Below the pieces are notes generated by a model. It was not told the origin of the DNA, did not search any database, and worked only from the letters and a program-made list of their open reading frames with translations. 15,677 nt of DNA from an uncultured Lachnospiraceae bacterium (GTDB taxonomy: Bacteria; Bacillota; Clostridia; Lachnospirales; Lachnospiraceae), in contig CAKRWX010000029.1 of assembly GCA_934418055.1 (NCBI GenBank), positions 1-15,677 on the forward strand, in the 5' to 3' direction. The position numbers were made by a program, and so were the translations under genes. Below are positions 1 through 8,046 of this stretch, piece after piece (the first letter of the stretch is position 1; the number at the start of each line of letters is the position of its first letter).

Positions 1-335
1 CCGGTCACATGTTTCATCTGGACTTCCAGGCTGCGGATCTTCTCCTCCATCTCGATGATGGGACGCTTCACCTCTAACAGCTCTTCGTAAATGGTCTTGT
101 GGCTGGTCAGATCCTGATGCTGTGCCAGATAGCCCAGAGTTTTGCCCTTGGAAAGCACCGCGTCGCCCTGATCGGCGGACAATTCGCCTACGATGATCTT
201 GAGCAGAGTGGATTTGCCAGCGCCGTTGATGCCGACGATGGCGGCTTTTTCATAATCTTCTATATGAAAAGAAACATCATTCAGGATCACGTCGGTTCCG
301 AATGATTTGCTGATGTGGCTGCATGATAATATCAT
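1..335 (-). CDS. ABC-F family ATP-binding protein, N-terminal part (cut by window edge)
   Basis: This is the first 111 residues of an ABC-F protein, a soluble twin-ATPase family that acts on ribosomes rather than in membrane transport. The protein begins [13 protein letters not shown]. Walker A is GINGAGKST at residues 35-43, and the Q-loop glutamine is near residue 72 (GYLAQHQ). A charged helical stretch follows (residues about 81-111), as expected at the end of the first ATPase core. The ATG at 335-333 is chosen because GGAGG lies five bases upstream; a second in-frame ATG five codons in has no such site. The remainder, including the signature and Walker B motifs and the second ATPase half, lies outside the window. 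The gene is divergent from rex and has its own promoter and a hairpin leader. Whether it is a housekeeping Uup/YdiF-type factor or an antibiotic-resistance type cannot be told from this piece. Confidence 0.9.
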   Translation of the reverse strand, partial: MILSCSHISKSFGTDVILNDVSFHIEDYEKAAIVGINGAGKSTLLKIIVGELSADQGDAVLSKGKTLGYLAQHQDLTSHKTIYEELLEVKRPIIEMEEKIRSLEVQMKHVT

Positions 336-357
336 AAATACCTCCGATGATAACACG

Positions 358-397
358 AAAAAGTCTCCTTGGCAGAACGTCACAGAGCGCCAAAGAG
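358..397 (-). promoter_or_regulatory. Attenuator-like hairpin in the ABC-F leader
   Basis: Read on the minus strand, CTCTTTGGC (397-389) can pair with GCCAAGGAG (373-365) over nine positions with one G-U pair and a 15-base loop. Two bases later comes a run of five T (362-358). It lies between the predicted start of transcription and the ribosome site of the ABC-F gene, so it has the form of a leader terminator. ABC-F resistance genes are often controlled by attenuation, but the role here is inference and no folding was computed. Confidence 0.4.
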
Positions 398-430
398 GCT
401 GATCATACACATTTCTATATACATTTCTAC

Positions 431-459
431 ATTATAATATAGATTTTAGCCAGATGCAA
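431..459 (-). promoter_or_regulatory. Promoter of the ABC-F gene
   Basis: On the minus strand, TTGCAT (459-454) is separated by exactly 17 bases from a perfect TATAAT (436-431). This gives a leader of about 90 bases before the ATG at 335. The promoter stands back to back with the rex promoter. Confidence 0.6.
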
Positions 460-471
460 TAACAGTTCTGT

Positions 472-500
472 TTGACATTGTTTTAACCTAAGGGTATAAT
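472..500 (+). promoter_or_regulatory. Strong sigma-A promoter of the rex operon
   Basis: A perfect TTGACA (472-477), a 17-base spacer and a perfect TATAAT (495-500) lie about 50 bases before the rex start. No other promoter of this quality is seen before the end of alr, so this one probably serves rex, acpS, nnrD and alr together. No clear Rex operator (TTGTTAA-N6-TTAACAA type) overlaps it. Confidence 0.85.
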
Positions 501-555
501 AAAATCATTCTAGTCCGCACGCAGGAGCGTGTATGCATGGAAAAGGGGAATTACA

Positions 556-1242
556 GTGGAAAATAAAGAAATATCAAAGGCCGTGATTGCCCGGCTGCCT
601 AGATATTACCGGTATCTGGGAGAACTTATGGAAGATGGAGTAGAGAGAATTTCCTCCAGTGAGTTAAGTGCCAGGATGAAAGTAACCGCTTCCCAGATCA
701 GACAGGATCTGAATAACTTTGGCGGATTTGGTCAGCAGGGATACGGCTATAATGTAAAATATTTATACACCGAGATCGCAAAGATCTTAGGAATTGACCG
801 CCAGCATAATCTGATCATCATCGGAGCTGGTAATTTAGGACAGGCCATTGCCAACTATGCGAATTTTGAGCGCCGTGGCTTTATCATCAAGGGAATGTTT
901 GATGTAAACCCAAGACTGATCGGTCTGGTAGTTCGTGGAATTGAGATCCGCGGAGTGGAAGAACTGGAGAAGTTCATTGTGGAGAATGATGTCCAGATCG
1001 CAGCTCTGACCATTCCGAAAACCAAAGCGCCAGAGATCGCTGACCGTCTGGTGAAAGCCGGAATTAAGGCAATCTGGAACTTTGCCCATACGGATCTTCA
1101 GGTTCCGGATGATGTGGTAGTGGAGAATGTCCATCTGTCAGAGAGCCTGATGAGACTGTCTTACCGTGTCTGCAGCATGCAGGATCAGAAGGAAGAGGAA
1201 GCCAGAAAGCTGGAAGCGAAAAAGGCGGAGAAGACTACATGA
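556..1242 (+). CDS. rex: Redox-sensing transcriptional repressor Rex
   Basis: Rex binds operators of fermentation and respiration genes and lets go when the NADH/NAD+ ratio rises. In clostridia it controls alcohol, butyrate and hydrogen pathways. The N-terminal winged helix is typical (KEISKAVIARLPRYYRYL, residues about 4-21, then SSELSARMKVTASQIRQDL). The Rossmann domain carries GAGNLG at residues 90-95 for NAD(H) binding, and the C-terminal swapped helix (HLSESLMRLSYRV) follows. The GTG at 556 is preferred because AGGGG (544-548) lies seven bases before it and the family starts here. An in-frame GTG at 529 has its AGGAG only one base away, too close to work. With this start the protein has 228 residues, slightly longer than usual because of a charged tail (EEEARKLEAKKAEKTT). 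The stop codon overlaps the acpS start as ATGA, which points to coupled translation. Confidence 0.95.
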   Translation: MENKEISKAVIARLPRYYRYLGELMEDGVERISSSELSARMKVTASQIRQDLNNFGGFGQQGYGYNVKYLYTEIAKILGIDRQHNLIIIGAGNLGQAIANYANFERRGFIIKGMFDVNPRLIGLVVRGIEIRGVEELEKFIVENDVQIAALTIPKTKAPEIADRLVKAGIKAIWNFAHTDLQVPDDVVVENVHLSESLMRLSYRVCSMQDQKEEEARKLEAKKAEKTT

Positions 1243-1604
1243 TTGTAGGGATTGGAACAGATCTGATCGAGATAGCAAGGATTGGAAAAGCCTGTGAGAA
1301 GCAGGCTTTTCTGTCACGGATTTATACAGAAGAAGAATGCCGGCTGGCTGGGGGGAGTATCCTTCGGCTGGCTGGCAATTTTGCCGTCAAGGAGGCGGTT
1401 TCCAAAGCTCTGGGAACTGGATTCCGGACATTTATGCCGGTGGAAATTGAGGTTTTGCGGGATGAACTTGGGAAACCTTATGTAAACCTGTATGGCGGCG
1501 CGGCAGAGAGAGCCAAAGAGGCGGGTGCCCAGGTGATCCACGTGAGCATCACCAATACGAAAGAGTATGCCCAGGCATTTGCAGTAGCAGAGAGCAGGCG
1601 GTAA
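1239..1604 (+). CDS. acpS: Holo-[acyl-carrier-protein] synthase
   Basis: AcpS moves the 4'-phosphopantetheine arm from coenzyme A to a serine of apo-ACP, switching on fatty-acid synthesis. At 121 residues it has the normal length. The magnesium-binding motif GTDLIEI (residues 6-12, Asp8) and the second motif FAVKEAVSKALGTGF (about residues 48-62, with the Glu and Lys) are both intact, as is the C-terminal HVSITNTKEYAQAFAV strand pair. The gene overlaps rex by four bases and is followed after 18 bases by nnrD. The acpS-nnrD-alr order is common in Firmicutes. Confidence 0.95.
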   Translation: MIVGIGTDLIEIARIGKACEKQAFLSRIYTEEECRLAGGSILRLAGNFAVKEAVSKALGTGFRTFMPVEIEVLRDELGKPYVNLYGGAAERAKEAGAQVIHVSITNTKEYAQAFAVAESRR

Positions 1605-1622
1605 GACAGGGAGGAATGCCAT

Positions 1623-3227
1623 ATGAGATATCTGGTAACTGGAAGTCAGATGCGTGCCATCGATCAGGATACGATTCAGAATATTGGGATTCCGTCCCTG
1701 GTACTGATGGAACGGGCGGCGGAATGCGTGGCCCGGAAAGCAGAATATTTATGTGGCAGCATGGAAGACCAGACAGCGGGAAAACATTTGCCTGGACAGA
1801 GAAAGCCACAGAAAGAAATGCCGCAGATTCTGGTGTTCTGTGGCGTGGGCAATAATGGAGCAGATGGCGTGGCAGTTGCCAGAATGCTTCACAATCATGA
1901 GTTTAACGTGCTGGTGATCGTTGTGGGCAACGAGACCCATGCGACGAAGGAGTTTCAGGTACAGAAAGAAATTGCAGAGAAGCTGGAAGTCCCGATTACA
2001 AATTGGGAGCAGTTTTTACATAGTGAGAGTGAAAAGAAGCAGCAGAAACAATCCCGCGCGATCATGGATGCCGTTTTTGGCGTCGGCCTTTCCAGAGATG
2101 TGGAAGGAACATACGCCCAGGTATTAGACTGGATCAATGAGGCAGAGACAGAGTGGGTGCTGGCGGTGGATATGCCGTCTGGCATTCACAGTGACACCGG
2201 TGCCGTCATGGGAACGGCAGTGAAAGCGGATGTGACGGTAACTTTTGGTTATGAGAAAATGGGAAGCGCTCTCTATCCGGGACGCGGTTATTGTGGGCAG
2301 ACAGAGGTCTGTGACATCGGATTCCCGGAGATCAGCCGGAAAAAGGTTGGTGCAGAGCAGTTTACCTATGATCCAGAGGATTTAACCCGGATTCCGGTCC
2401 GCCCGGCTTACAGCAACAAAGGTACCTTCGGAAAGGTGCTGGTGGTGGCTGGTTCTGCGGATATGAGCGGGGCCGCTTATCTGTGCGCGAAAGCGGCGTA
2501 CAGCATGGGAGCCGGTCTGGTAAAGATCATGACACCACAGGAGAACCGCCAGATTTTACAGACCTTACTTCCAGAAGCCATTTTGTCTTCTTACCGCAAT
2601 GGACAGGAACCGGAGAATCTGGAGAAATTAAGCAGCCAGGTGGAGAAGAATTGTGGTTGGGCCGATGTGATCGTGTTAGGGCCTGGCATGGGACAGGGAA
2701 GCACCGCCAAGTTCCTGGTGCAGGAATTCTTATCCAATGCCTATGTGCCCATGATCATCGACGCTGATGGGTTGAATATCATCGCTTCGGATCCGGATCT
2801 GACCGGATTCTATACAGAAAACTTAATTTTAACGCCTCATCTGGGGGAAATGGCAAGACTGACAGGAAAGACGGTCCAGGAGATCCAGGAGGATCTGCCA
2901 TCCTGCGGGGCACAGTACAGCAGCGACAGCGGTGTGATCTGCGTGTTAAAGGACGCGGCCACCGTGGTGACCGGTCGAGATGGCCAGTGTTATGTAAACT
3001 CCAGCGGCAACAGCGCCATGGCGAAAGCTGGTTCCGGCGATGTGCTGGCGGGAACCATTGCAGGGCTTCTGGCTCTGGGAATGGAGAACTGGGACGCTGC
3101 AGTGTTAGGCGTTTATGTTCATGGAACGGCAGGCGACCGGGTACTTGCGAAAAAGGGGGCCCACGGGCTTCTGGCGCGGGATCTGACAGAGGAGATCGCT
3201 GCGATCACAGCCGGATCTATGGAATAA
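1623..3227 (+). CDS. nnrD: Bifunctional NAD(P)H-hydrate epimerase / ADP-dependent NAD(P)H-hydrate dehydratase
   Basis: This enzyme repairs NADH and NADPH damaged by hydration: the N-terminal YjeF-type domain interconverts the R and S hydrates and the C-terminal ribokinase-like domain dehydrates the S form using ADP. The epimerase part spans about residues 1-240, with GVGNNGADG (74-82), catalytic Asp149 in MDAVFGVGL, and VDMPSGI (182-188). The dehydratase part spans about 250-534, with NKGTFGKVLVVAGS (265-278), TPHLGEMARL (404-413) and the AGSGD motif (469-473). Two oddities: the usual GNNGGDG reads GNNGADG, and a hydrophilic insert at about residues 45-67 precedes the Rossmann strand, making the protein (534 residues) a little longer than usual. 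The ribosome site GGGAGG lies before the ATG. It is part of the rex operon. Confidence 0.93.
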   Translation: MRYLVTGSQMRAIDQDTIQNIGIPSLVLMERAAECVARKAEYLCGSMEDQTAGKHLPGQRKPQKEMPQILVFCGVGNNGADGVAVARMLHNHEFNVLVIVVGNETHATKEFQVQKEIAEKLEVPITNWEQFLHSESEKKQQKQSRAIMDAVFGVGLSRDVEGTYAQVLDWINEAETEWVLAVDMPSGIHSDTGAVMGTAVKADVTVTFGYEKMGSALYPGRGYCGQTEVCDIGFPEISRKKVGAEQFTYDPEDLTRIPVRPAYSNKGTFGKVLVVAGSADMSGAAYLCAKAAYSMGAGLVKIMTPQENRQILQTLLPEAILSSYRNGQEPENLEKLSSQVEKNCGWADVIVLGPGMGQGSTAKFLVQEFLSNAYVPMIIDADGLNIIASDPDLTGFYTENLILTPHLGEMARLTGKTVQEIQEDLPSCGAQYSSDSGVICVLKDAATVVTGRDGQCYVNSSGNSAMAKAGSGDVLAGTIAGLLALGMENWDAAVLGVYVHGTAGDRVLAKKGAHGLLARDLTEEIAAITAGSME

Positions 3228-3264
3228 GAATCAATATAGAAATTGCTTCAGGAGGAAATGAGGG

Positions 3265-4458
3265 ATGTATCAGAACGTACCCTACAAACGAGTATTTGTC
3301 ACGATCGATCTGGATGCGATCGTTTTTAATATGGAATCAATGAAACAGAACATCAAGCCGGGGACGGAGATGATGGGCGTTGTAAAAGCAGACGGCTATG
3401 GTCACGGCGCTGTGCCGGTGGCAAAGACCATGGATCCGTATGTGTGGGGCTATGCGGCAGCTACCTCAGAGGAGGCATTGCAGCTTCGATCCCATGGGAT
3501 CACCAAACCAGTGCTGGTGTTAAGTCCGGTGCATCCGTCAGAGTTTGAAGAGCTGATCGGAGAAGGCATCCGCATCACCGTATTTACCAAGGATCAGGCG
3601 GAAGCTATTTCCAAAGCAGCGGTTTCTCTTAATAAAACAGCCAATATCCACATCGCAGTAGATACGGGTATGAGCCGGATCGGTGTAGTTCCGGATGAAG
3701 CTTCTGCAGATCTGGTGAAAGAGATCAGCCAGATGGATGGAATCTGCGTAGAAGGATTATTTACCCATTTTGCGAAAGCGGATGAGGCAGAGAAAGAGTC
3801 CACCAGAAAGCAGATGGAGCGGTTTAACCATTTTGCAGCGTTATTGGAGGCACGTGGTCTGACAATTCCGAAAAAACATGTGGCCAACAGCGCCGGAATC
3901 ATCGATTATCCGGAATTCAGCTGCGACATGGTCCGGGCGGGTATTACGGTGTACGGCATGTATCCGTCGGATGAGGTGGAAAAGAACCGGGTTCCGCTAA
4001 AACCGGCCATGTCCCTGAACAGCTATGTGACTTATGTAAAAACCATCGAGGCGGGAACAGAAGTCAGCTACGGCGGTATTTTCAAGGCAGAAAAGCCTAT
4101 GAAGGTGGCAACTGTCTGCATCGGTTATGCAGATGGTTATCCGAGAAGCGCTTCTAATAAGGGAAGAGTGCTGATTCACGGAAAGAGCGCGAAAATCTTA
4201 GGAAGAGTCTGCATGGACCAGCTGATGGTGGATGTGACGGGTATTCCAGAGGTTCAGCCGTGGGATCTGGTGACCCTGGTTGGCCGTGACGGCGATGACT
4301 GCATCACCATGGAAGAACTGGCGGAGGCAAGCGGCGGCTTCCACTACGAACTGGCATGTATTTTCGGAAAGAGAGTGCCGAGAGTGTACGTGAAAGGCGG
4401 AAAGATCGTCGGAGCCAAAGATTATTTCCATGATCAGTATGAGGATTTTCTGGAGTGA
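3265..4458 (+). CDS. alr: Alanine racemase
   Basis: Alr is a PLP enzyme that makes D-alanine for peptidoglycan. The 397-residue protein has the normal length and fold order: a TIM barrel with the PLP lysine in VVKADGYGHGA (Lys41), followed by a beta domain with the second catalytic base Tyr269 (EVSYGG) and the RVCMDQLMVDV motif (about 314-324) from the other subunit's active site. YADGYPR supplies the arginine expected to contact the pyridine ring. AGGAGG at 3250-3255 places the ATG at 3265; another ATG at 3258 is out of frame. It is the last large gene of the rex operon, 37 bases after nnrD. Its 3' end carries a GGAG that could serve the small ORF at 4463. Confidence 0.96.
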   Translation: MYQNVPYKRVFVTIDLDAIVFNMESMKQNIKPGTEMMGVVKADGYGHGAVPVAKTMDPYVWGYAAATSEEALQLRSHGITKPVLVLSPVHPSEFEELIGEGIRITVFTKDQAEAISKAAVSLNKTANIHIAVDTGMSRIGVVPDEASADLVKEISQMDGICVEGLFTHFAKADEAEKESTRKQMERFNHFAALLEARGLTIPKKHVANSAGIIDYPEFSCDMVRAGITVYGMYPSDEVEKNRVPLKPAMSLNSYVTYVKTIEAGTEVSYGGIFKAEKPMKVATVCIGYADGYPRSASNKGRVLIHGKSAKILGRVCMDQLMVDVTGIPEVQPWDLVTLVGRDGDDCITMEELAEASGGFHYELACIFGKRVPRVYVKGGKIVGAKDYFHDQYEDFLE

Positions 4459-4462
4459 TCCA

Positions 4463-4585
4463 ATGGACTTTTCGGATGAATCTCGTTCCGTCAATCCAGG
4501 TGGTATGAGAGACAGCATGACGGGGCAGCGGAAATTGAACATTTCCCTCTTCGCAACATATGATGATACTATAGGGAACGTATAG
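4463..4585 (+). CDS. Candidate 40-residue protein between alr and mazF (possible non-standard or decayed antitoxin)
   Basis: This ORF starts with ATG four bases after the alr stop and has GGAG (4452-4455) seven bases upstream, inside the end of alr. It ends with TAG at 4583-4585. The protein begins MDFSDESRSVNPGG and ends ATYDDTIGNV. A central stretch, RKLNISLF (about residues 23-30), weakly resembles the DNA-binding strand of ribbon-helix-helix antitoxins, but no helices of such a domain follow. It occupies the place of mazE in the alr-mazE-mazF order of other Firmicutes. It could be a real small protein, a worn remnant of mazE, or chance. I do not recognise a family. Confidence 0.3.
   Translation: MDFSDESRSVNPGGMRDSMTGQRKLNISLFATYDDTIGNV
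4535..4564 (+). promoter_or_regulatory. Possible promoter of mazF
   Basis: TTGAAC (4535-4540) and TATGAT (4559-4564) are separated by 18 bases and lie about 75 bases before the mazF start, inside the small ORF. The boxes match four and five of six consensus positions, so the call is moderate. If real, mazF can be transcribed without alr. Confidence 0.35.
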
Positions 4586-4640
4586 AATACGGAAAATGAG
4601 TCAATAATGGTATCAAATATGATTGACGGAGTGTGGAAAT

Positions 4641-4988
4641 GTGGTTATCAGACGAGGAGATATTTATTATGCGGATCTGCGTCCGGTGATCGGCTCTGAA
4701 CAGGGCGGTGTCAGACCGGTGCTGATCATTCAGAATGATATTGGAAACCGTCACAGTCCTACGGTGATCTGTGCGGCCATTACCTCGAAGATGAACAAGG
4801 CGAAATTGCCTACCCATGTGGAGCTGGATACCAGAAGGTGCGATATGATCAAGGATTCCGTGATTCTGCTGGAACAACTGCGGACCATTGATAAGCAGAG
4901 ACTGAAAGAGAAGATCTGTCATATTGATGAAGAACTTCTGGAGAAAGTGGACTGCGCCCTGAAAGTAAGCCTGGAACTGCTTACATAG
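4641..4988 (+). CDS. mazF: MazF/PemK-type mRNA-cleaving toxin (EndoA family)
   Basis: MazF toxins are ribosome-independent RNases that cut mRNA at short sequences, and they are normally held inactive by a MazE-type antitoxin encoded just upstream. The protein has the family's opening [29 protein letters not shown], with the conserved Arg in the GGVRPVL loop, and the [15 protein letters not shown] and [17 protein letters not shown] motifs that hold the catalytic Thr and the dimer surface. The GTG at 4641 is preferred: GGAG (4628-4631) lies nine bases upstream and the resulting 115 residues match the family's roughly 116. An in-frame TTG at 4623 would add six residues without a ribosome site. 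No recognisable MazE gene is present in the 182 bases after alr, only the 40-codon ORF. Confidence 0.93.
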   Translation: MVIRRGDIYYADLRPVIGSEQGGVRPVLIIQNDIGNRHSPTVICAAITSKMNKAKLPTHVELDTRRCDMIKDSVILLEQLRTIDKQRLKEKICHIDEELLEKVDCALKVSLELLT

Positions 4989-5058
4989 AGTGATTGCGGC
5001 GCAGCGGCAGCAGATTTTCTAATTTGAAAGGGATTCCTGTGTGCGGACTGTAACAAGA

Positions 5059-5087
5059 TTGACGTGAGATATGGAATTTGATATAGT
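5059..5087 (+). promoter_or_regulatory. Promoter of the CNNM-MATE gene pair
   Basis: TTGACG (5059-5064), 17 bases, then TATAGT (5082-5087), each one base from consensus, lie about 43 bases upstream of the start at 5131. The region 4989-5058 between mazF and this promoter shows no convincing terminator. Confidence 0.7.
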
Positions 5088-5130
5088 GGGAATAAGGTAC
5101 GAATACGCTTAAAAGGAGTAAAGAAAAAGC

Positions 5131-6498
5131 ATGGACGAAGGTTATTCGCCTCTTAGTGTGGTGCTGTTTCTGGTATTTATAGGACTGGAAGCAGCTTTTT
5201 ACGGATTAGGGTCAGCCATTCAGAATGTCAGCGAGACAGATCTGGAAAAAGACGCGGAAACAGGAAATAAAAAGGCTGCGTGGCTGTTAAAGGTCATGGA
5301 GCAGCCGAAGTATTTTGTATACTCTCTTCAGGCAGTGACCAATGCCATTGGCCTGGTGTTAGGTTCTTATGTGCTGCGAAGCTGGGGCTTCTGCCTGGGA
5401 ACCTGGATCACGAACCTTAGTGGATGGACGGTACAGACAGGACGGGTTCTGGGACTGATCGCCGCGGCAGTTGTGATTCTGGTGGCGCTCATTAGTTTTG
5501 GCATCGTGATTCCGAAACGATGCGGAGCGAAAAAGCCATTGTACTGGTGTTACCGGCTGATGCCTCTGGTTTCTGTGGTGATGATTCCGGTATTTCCATT
5601 TATTGCTGTGGTGACCGGGCTTTCCAGGATCATTCTCTGGGCGCTGCGGGTGGACATCAGCAATGACAATGACAATGTGACGGAAGAAGAGATCATGTCT
5701 ATGGTCAATGAAGGCCATGAGCAGGGCGTGCTGGAAGCTAGTGAGGCGGAGATGATTACCAACATTTTCGAGCTGGATGACAAAGAGGCTGGAGATATCA
5801 TGACCCACCGGACCAATCTGGTGGCCATCGATGGGGAGATGACCTTAAAAGAGGCCGTGAATTTTATTCTAAAAGAAGGCAAGAATTCCCGCTATCCTGT
5901 TTATGAGGAGGATATCGACAATATTATCGGCATCCTTCATATGAAGGATGCCATGATCTTTGCGGAAAATGCCCAGAGGAATCAGCTTCCAGTAGGGAAG
6001 ATTCCAGGACTTTTGCGGGAGGCGCATTTTATCCCTGAGACAAAGAATCTGGATTCCCTGTTCCGGGAAATGCAGTCCCAGAAGATACATATGGAAGTGG
6101 TTGTGGACGAGTACGGACAGACTTCCGGTATTGTGACCATGGAAGATATTCTGGAAGAGATCGTGGGAAATATTCTGGATGAATACGATGCGGAAGAGGA
6201 GTACATTTCCGCACTGGAAGACGGGTTTGTGTTGAATGGCATGACCCCGCTGGAAGAGGTGGAGGAAGCTCTTAGAATTACCTTTGAGGAAGAAGACATG
6301 GACAGCTATGATACGTTGAATGGTTTTCTGGTGTCAAGACTGGGCCATATTCCAAAGAAGGACGAGCATTCCGATGTGGTATATGGAGGTTATCAATTCC
6401 ATATTTTAAGTATGGAGAATAAGACGATCCGATCCGTAAAGGCCACGAGAGTGCCGGTTGAGAAACAGACAGAAGAAAAGGAAGGTTCATTATTATAA
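5131..6498 (+). CDS. CNNM/HlyC-CorC family membrane protein with CBS pair
   Basis: Members are linked to magnesium and cobalt transport or resistance, although many are labelled hemolysins. The 455-residue protein has the full layout: a DUF21/CNNM membrane part with about four hydrophobic segments (residues about 5-30, 62-82, 105-128, 143-170) and the conserved IPKR at 127-130; an acidic helical linker (EEEIMSMVNEGHEQGVLE, about 185-202); two CBS repeats (about 222-282 and 288-345, ending in GIVTMEDILEEIVG); and a C-terminal CorC_HlyC domain (about 360-440). The usual small-residue SASE motif of the first membrane helix is replaced here by LEAAFYGLGSAIQ. The start has AGGAG 12 bases upstream. 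The next gene abuts it with no gap, so the two are probably co-transcribed. Substrate is not decided by the sequence. Confidence 0.9.
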   Translation: MDEGYSPLSVVLFLVFIGLEAAFYGLGSAIQNVSETDLEKDAETGNKKAAWLLKVMEQPKYFVYSLQAVTNAIGLVLGSYVLRSWGFCLGTWITNLSGWTVQTGRVLGLIAAAVVILVALISFGIVIPKRCGAKKPLYWCYRLMPLVSVVMIPVFPFIAVVTGLSRIILWALRVDISNDNDNVTEEEIMSMVNEGHEQGVLEASEAEMITNIFELDDKEAGDIMTHRTNLVAIDGEMTLKEAVNFILKEGKNSRYPVYEEDIDNIIGILHMKDAMIFAENAQRNQLPVGKIPGLLREAHFIPETKNLDSLFREMQSQKIHMEVVVDEYGQTSGIVTMEDILEEIVGNILDEYDAEEEYISALEDGFVLNGMTPLEEVEEALRITFEEEDMDSYDTLNGFLVSRLGHIPKKDEHSDVVYGGYQFHILSMENKTIRSVKATRVPVEKQTEEKEGSLL

Positions 6499-7884
6499 AT
6501 GAAATTAGCAAATGATATCAGGGACATGATTCATGATACCTATTTTTTAAAAAAGACCGTTCTGTTAGCCGTTCCGGTGGCGATGCAGGGATTACTGAAT
6601 ACCGTGGTCAATCTGGTGGATAATCTGATGATCGGAAGCCTGGGCGCTACGGCGATTGCATCGGTGGGGCTTGCTAATAAAGTGTTTTTTGTTTTTTCCC
6701 TTCTGGTATTTGGTGTGGTCAGTGGTTCTGGTATTCTGGCAGCCCAGTACTGGGGAAATCATGATGTGAAAAATATCCGGAAGGTCTTGGGAATCAGCTT
6801 GCTGATTGCTTTGAGTGGTGCGATCCTGTTTCTGATTCCGGCCAGATGGAATCCCAGGATGGTGATGCGGATCTTCACTACCAGTGAATCCAGTATTGAG
6901 ATGGGGGCAGCTTACCTGATGGTGGCGGCGCTGTCTTATCCCTGCACGGCCGTAACGAACACCTATGTAGCGATGCTGCGGTCAGTGAACCGGGTAAAAG
7001 AACCGGTGATCATCAGCTGCGTGGCAATTCTGACGAACATTACCTTTAACTATATTTTTATTTTCGGACATTTCGGAGCTCCGGCTCTTGGAGTGGTAGG
7101 CGCAGCTCTGGCAACCCTGATCGCCAGAATTTTAGAAATGACGTTGATCTTACTTACTGTTTACGCAGGAAAGACGCCTTTAGCCTGTCATGTGAGGGAA
7201 TTATTTGGATATACCAGAGAGTTTCTGATACAGTTTGCTAGAACATCTGCTCCGGTCATCTGCAATGAGTTTATGTGGGGACTGGGAACAACCATTTATT
7301 CCATGGCCTATGGCCGTATGGGGGATGAGGCAGTGGCGGCTATCACCATTGCAACCACGATCCAGGATCTGGCGGTCGTGTTATTCCAGGGACTTAGCGC
7401 GGCAACCGCAGTCATCCTGGGGAATGAACTGGGAGCAGGAAAATTAAAGAGAGCGGAAAATTATGCCAGATATCTTTTGATCCTTCAGTTCTTTTTGACC
7501 ATAGCGGCAGCAGTTTTTGTTGTGGGAATCCGATGGAAGGTGATCGGTCTTTATCAGCCGGGTATTTCCGATGCAGTGGCAGAAGCTACCAGTGCCTGTC
7601 TGATCGTATTTGCGTTGTTTATGCCATTTAAGATGTTTAATTATGTCAACATAGTCGGAGTGCTGCGAAGCGGCGGTGATACGGTCATGTGCCTGTTTAT
7701 TGATACCAGCGGTGTCTGGTTTATCGGCATTCCGCTGGCATTTCTTGGTGCCCTTGTATTGAAATTTCCAATCCATATCGTGTATGCAATGGTGCTTTTG
7801 GAGGAAGTATATAAAGCGATCATTGGTTTTATACGGTACCGGCAGAAAAAGTGGCTGAGAAATCTGGCGCAGGAGATCGCGTAA
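6499..7884 (+). CDS. MATE family efflux transporter
   Basis: MATE proteins export drugs, dyes or metabolites in exchange for sodium ions or protons. The 461-residue protein has the normal length and about 12 membrane helices in two homologous halves. The first half opens with VLLAVPVAMQGLLNTVVNLVDNLMIG (about residues 22-47) and carries SVGLANKVFFV; the second half opens near residue 245 (ARTSAPVICNEFMWGLG) and includes QGLSAATAVILGNELGAG. The ATG immediately follows the upstream stop codon (TAAATG), with only a weak purine stretch 13 bases earlier, so translation probably depends on ribosomes finishing the CNNM gene. Substrate cannot be assigned from the sequence. Confidence 0.93.
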   Translation: MKLANDIRDMIHDTYFLKKTVLLAVPVAMQGLLNTVVNLVDNLMIGSLGATAIASVGLANKVFFVFSLLVFGVVSGSGILAAQYWGNHDVKNIRKVLGISLLIALSGAILFLIPARWNPRMVMRIFTTSESSIEMGAAYLMVAALSYPCTAVTNTYVAMLRSVNRVKEPVIISCVAILTNITFNYIFIFGHFGAPALGVVGAALATLIARILEMTLILLTVYAGKTPLACHVRELFGYTREFLIQFARTSAPVICNEFMWGLGTTIYSMAYGRMGDEAVAAITIATTIQDLAVVLFQGLSAATAVILGNELGAGKLKRAENYARYLLILQFFLTIAAAVFVVGIRWKVIGLYQPGISDAVAEATSACLIVFALFMPFKMFNYVNIVGVLRSGGDTVMCLFIDTSGVWFIGIPLAFLGALVLKFPIHIVYAMVLLEEVYKAIIGFIRYRQKKWLRNLAQEIA

Positions 7885-7930
7885 GGATGTTTTAAAGGGA
7901 TCGATGGTAACAGGGGAATGAGTAAAATAG

Positions 7931-7985
7931 AAAAAGCAGTGCGGGTTCTTGGAAAATGAAGAGAAAACGGACTGCTTTTTTGGCA
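7931..7985 (+). terminator. Probable intrinsic terminator after the MATE gene
   Basis: AAAAAGCAGT (7931-7940) pairs with ACTGCTTTTT (7971-7980), and the T-run continues to 7981. The 30-base loop is long for a terminator, which lowers confidence. Its position between two same-strand gene groups fits the role. Confidence 0.5.
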
Positions 7986-8046
7986 TTTGCCAGTGATAGT
8001 TGGAACAGGTACGACATTGTTTTAGAAAGAAAAATGAGGTGGCAGA

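Noticed and set aside
472..500. Rex autoregulatory operator in the rex promoter (TTGTTTTAAC-like stretch)
   Set aside because: Only one half-site-like run is present; there is no matching TTAACAA arm at the right spacing.
529..555. Earlier rex start at GTG 529
   Set aside because: The AGGAG is only one base from that codon, and the family sequence begins at the GTG at 556, which has a well-spaced AGGGG.
4989..5058. Terminator after mazF
   Set aside because: GC-rich direct runs (GCGGCGCAGCGGC) do not form a convincing stem next to the following T-rich stretch.
7444..7986. 180-codon open frame on the minus strand opposite the MATE gene
   Set aside because: Composition is that of an antisense shadow, with no ribosome site and no recognisable domain.
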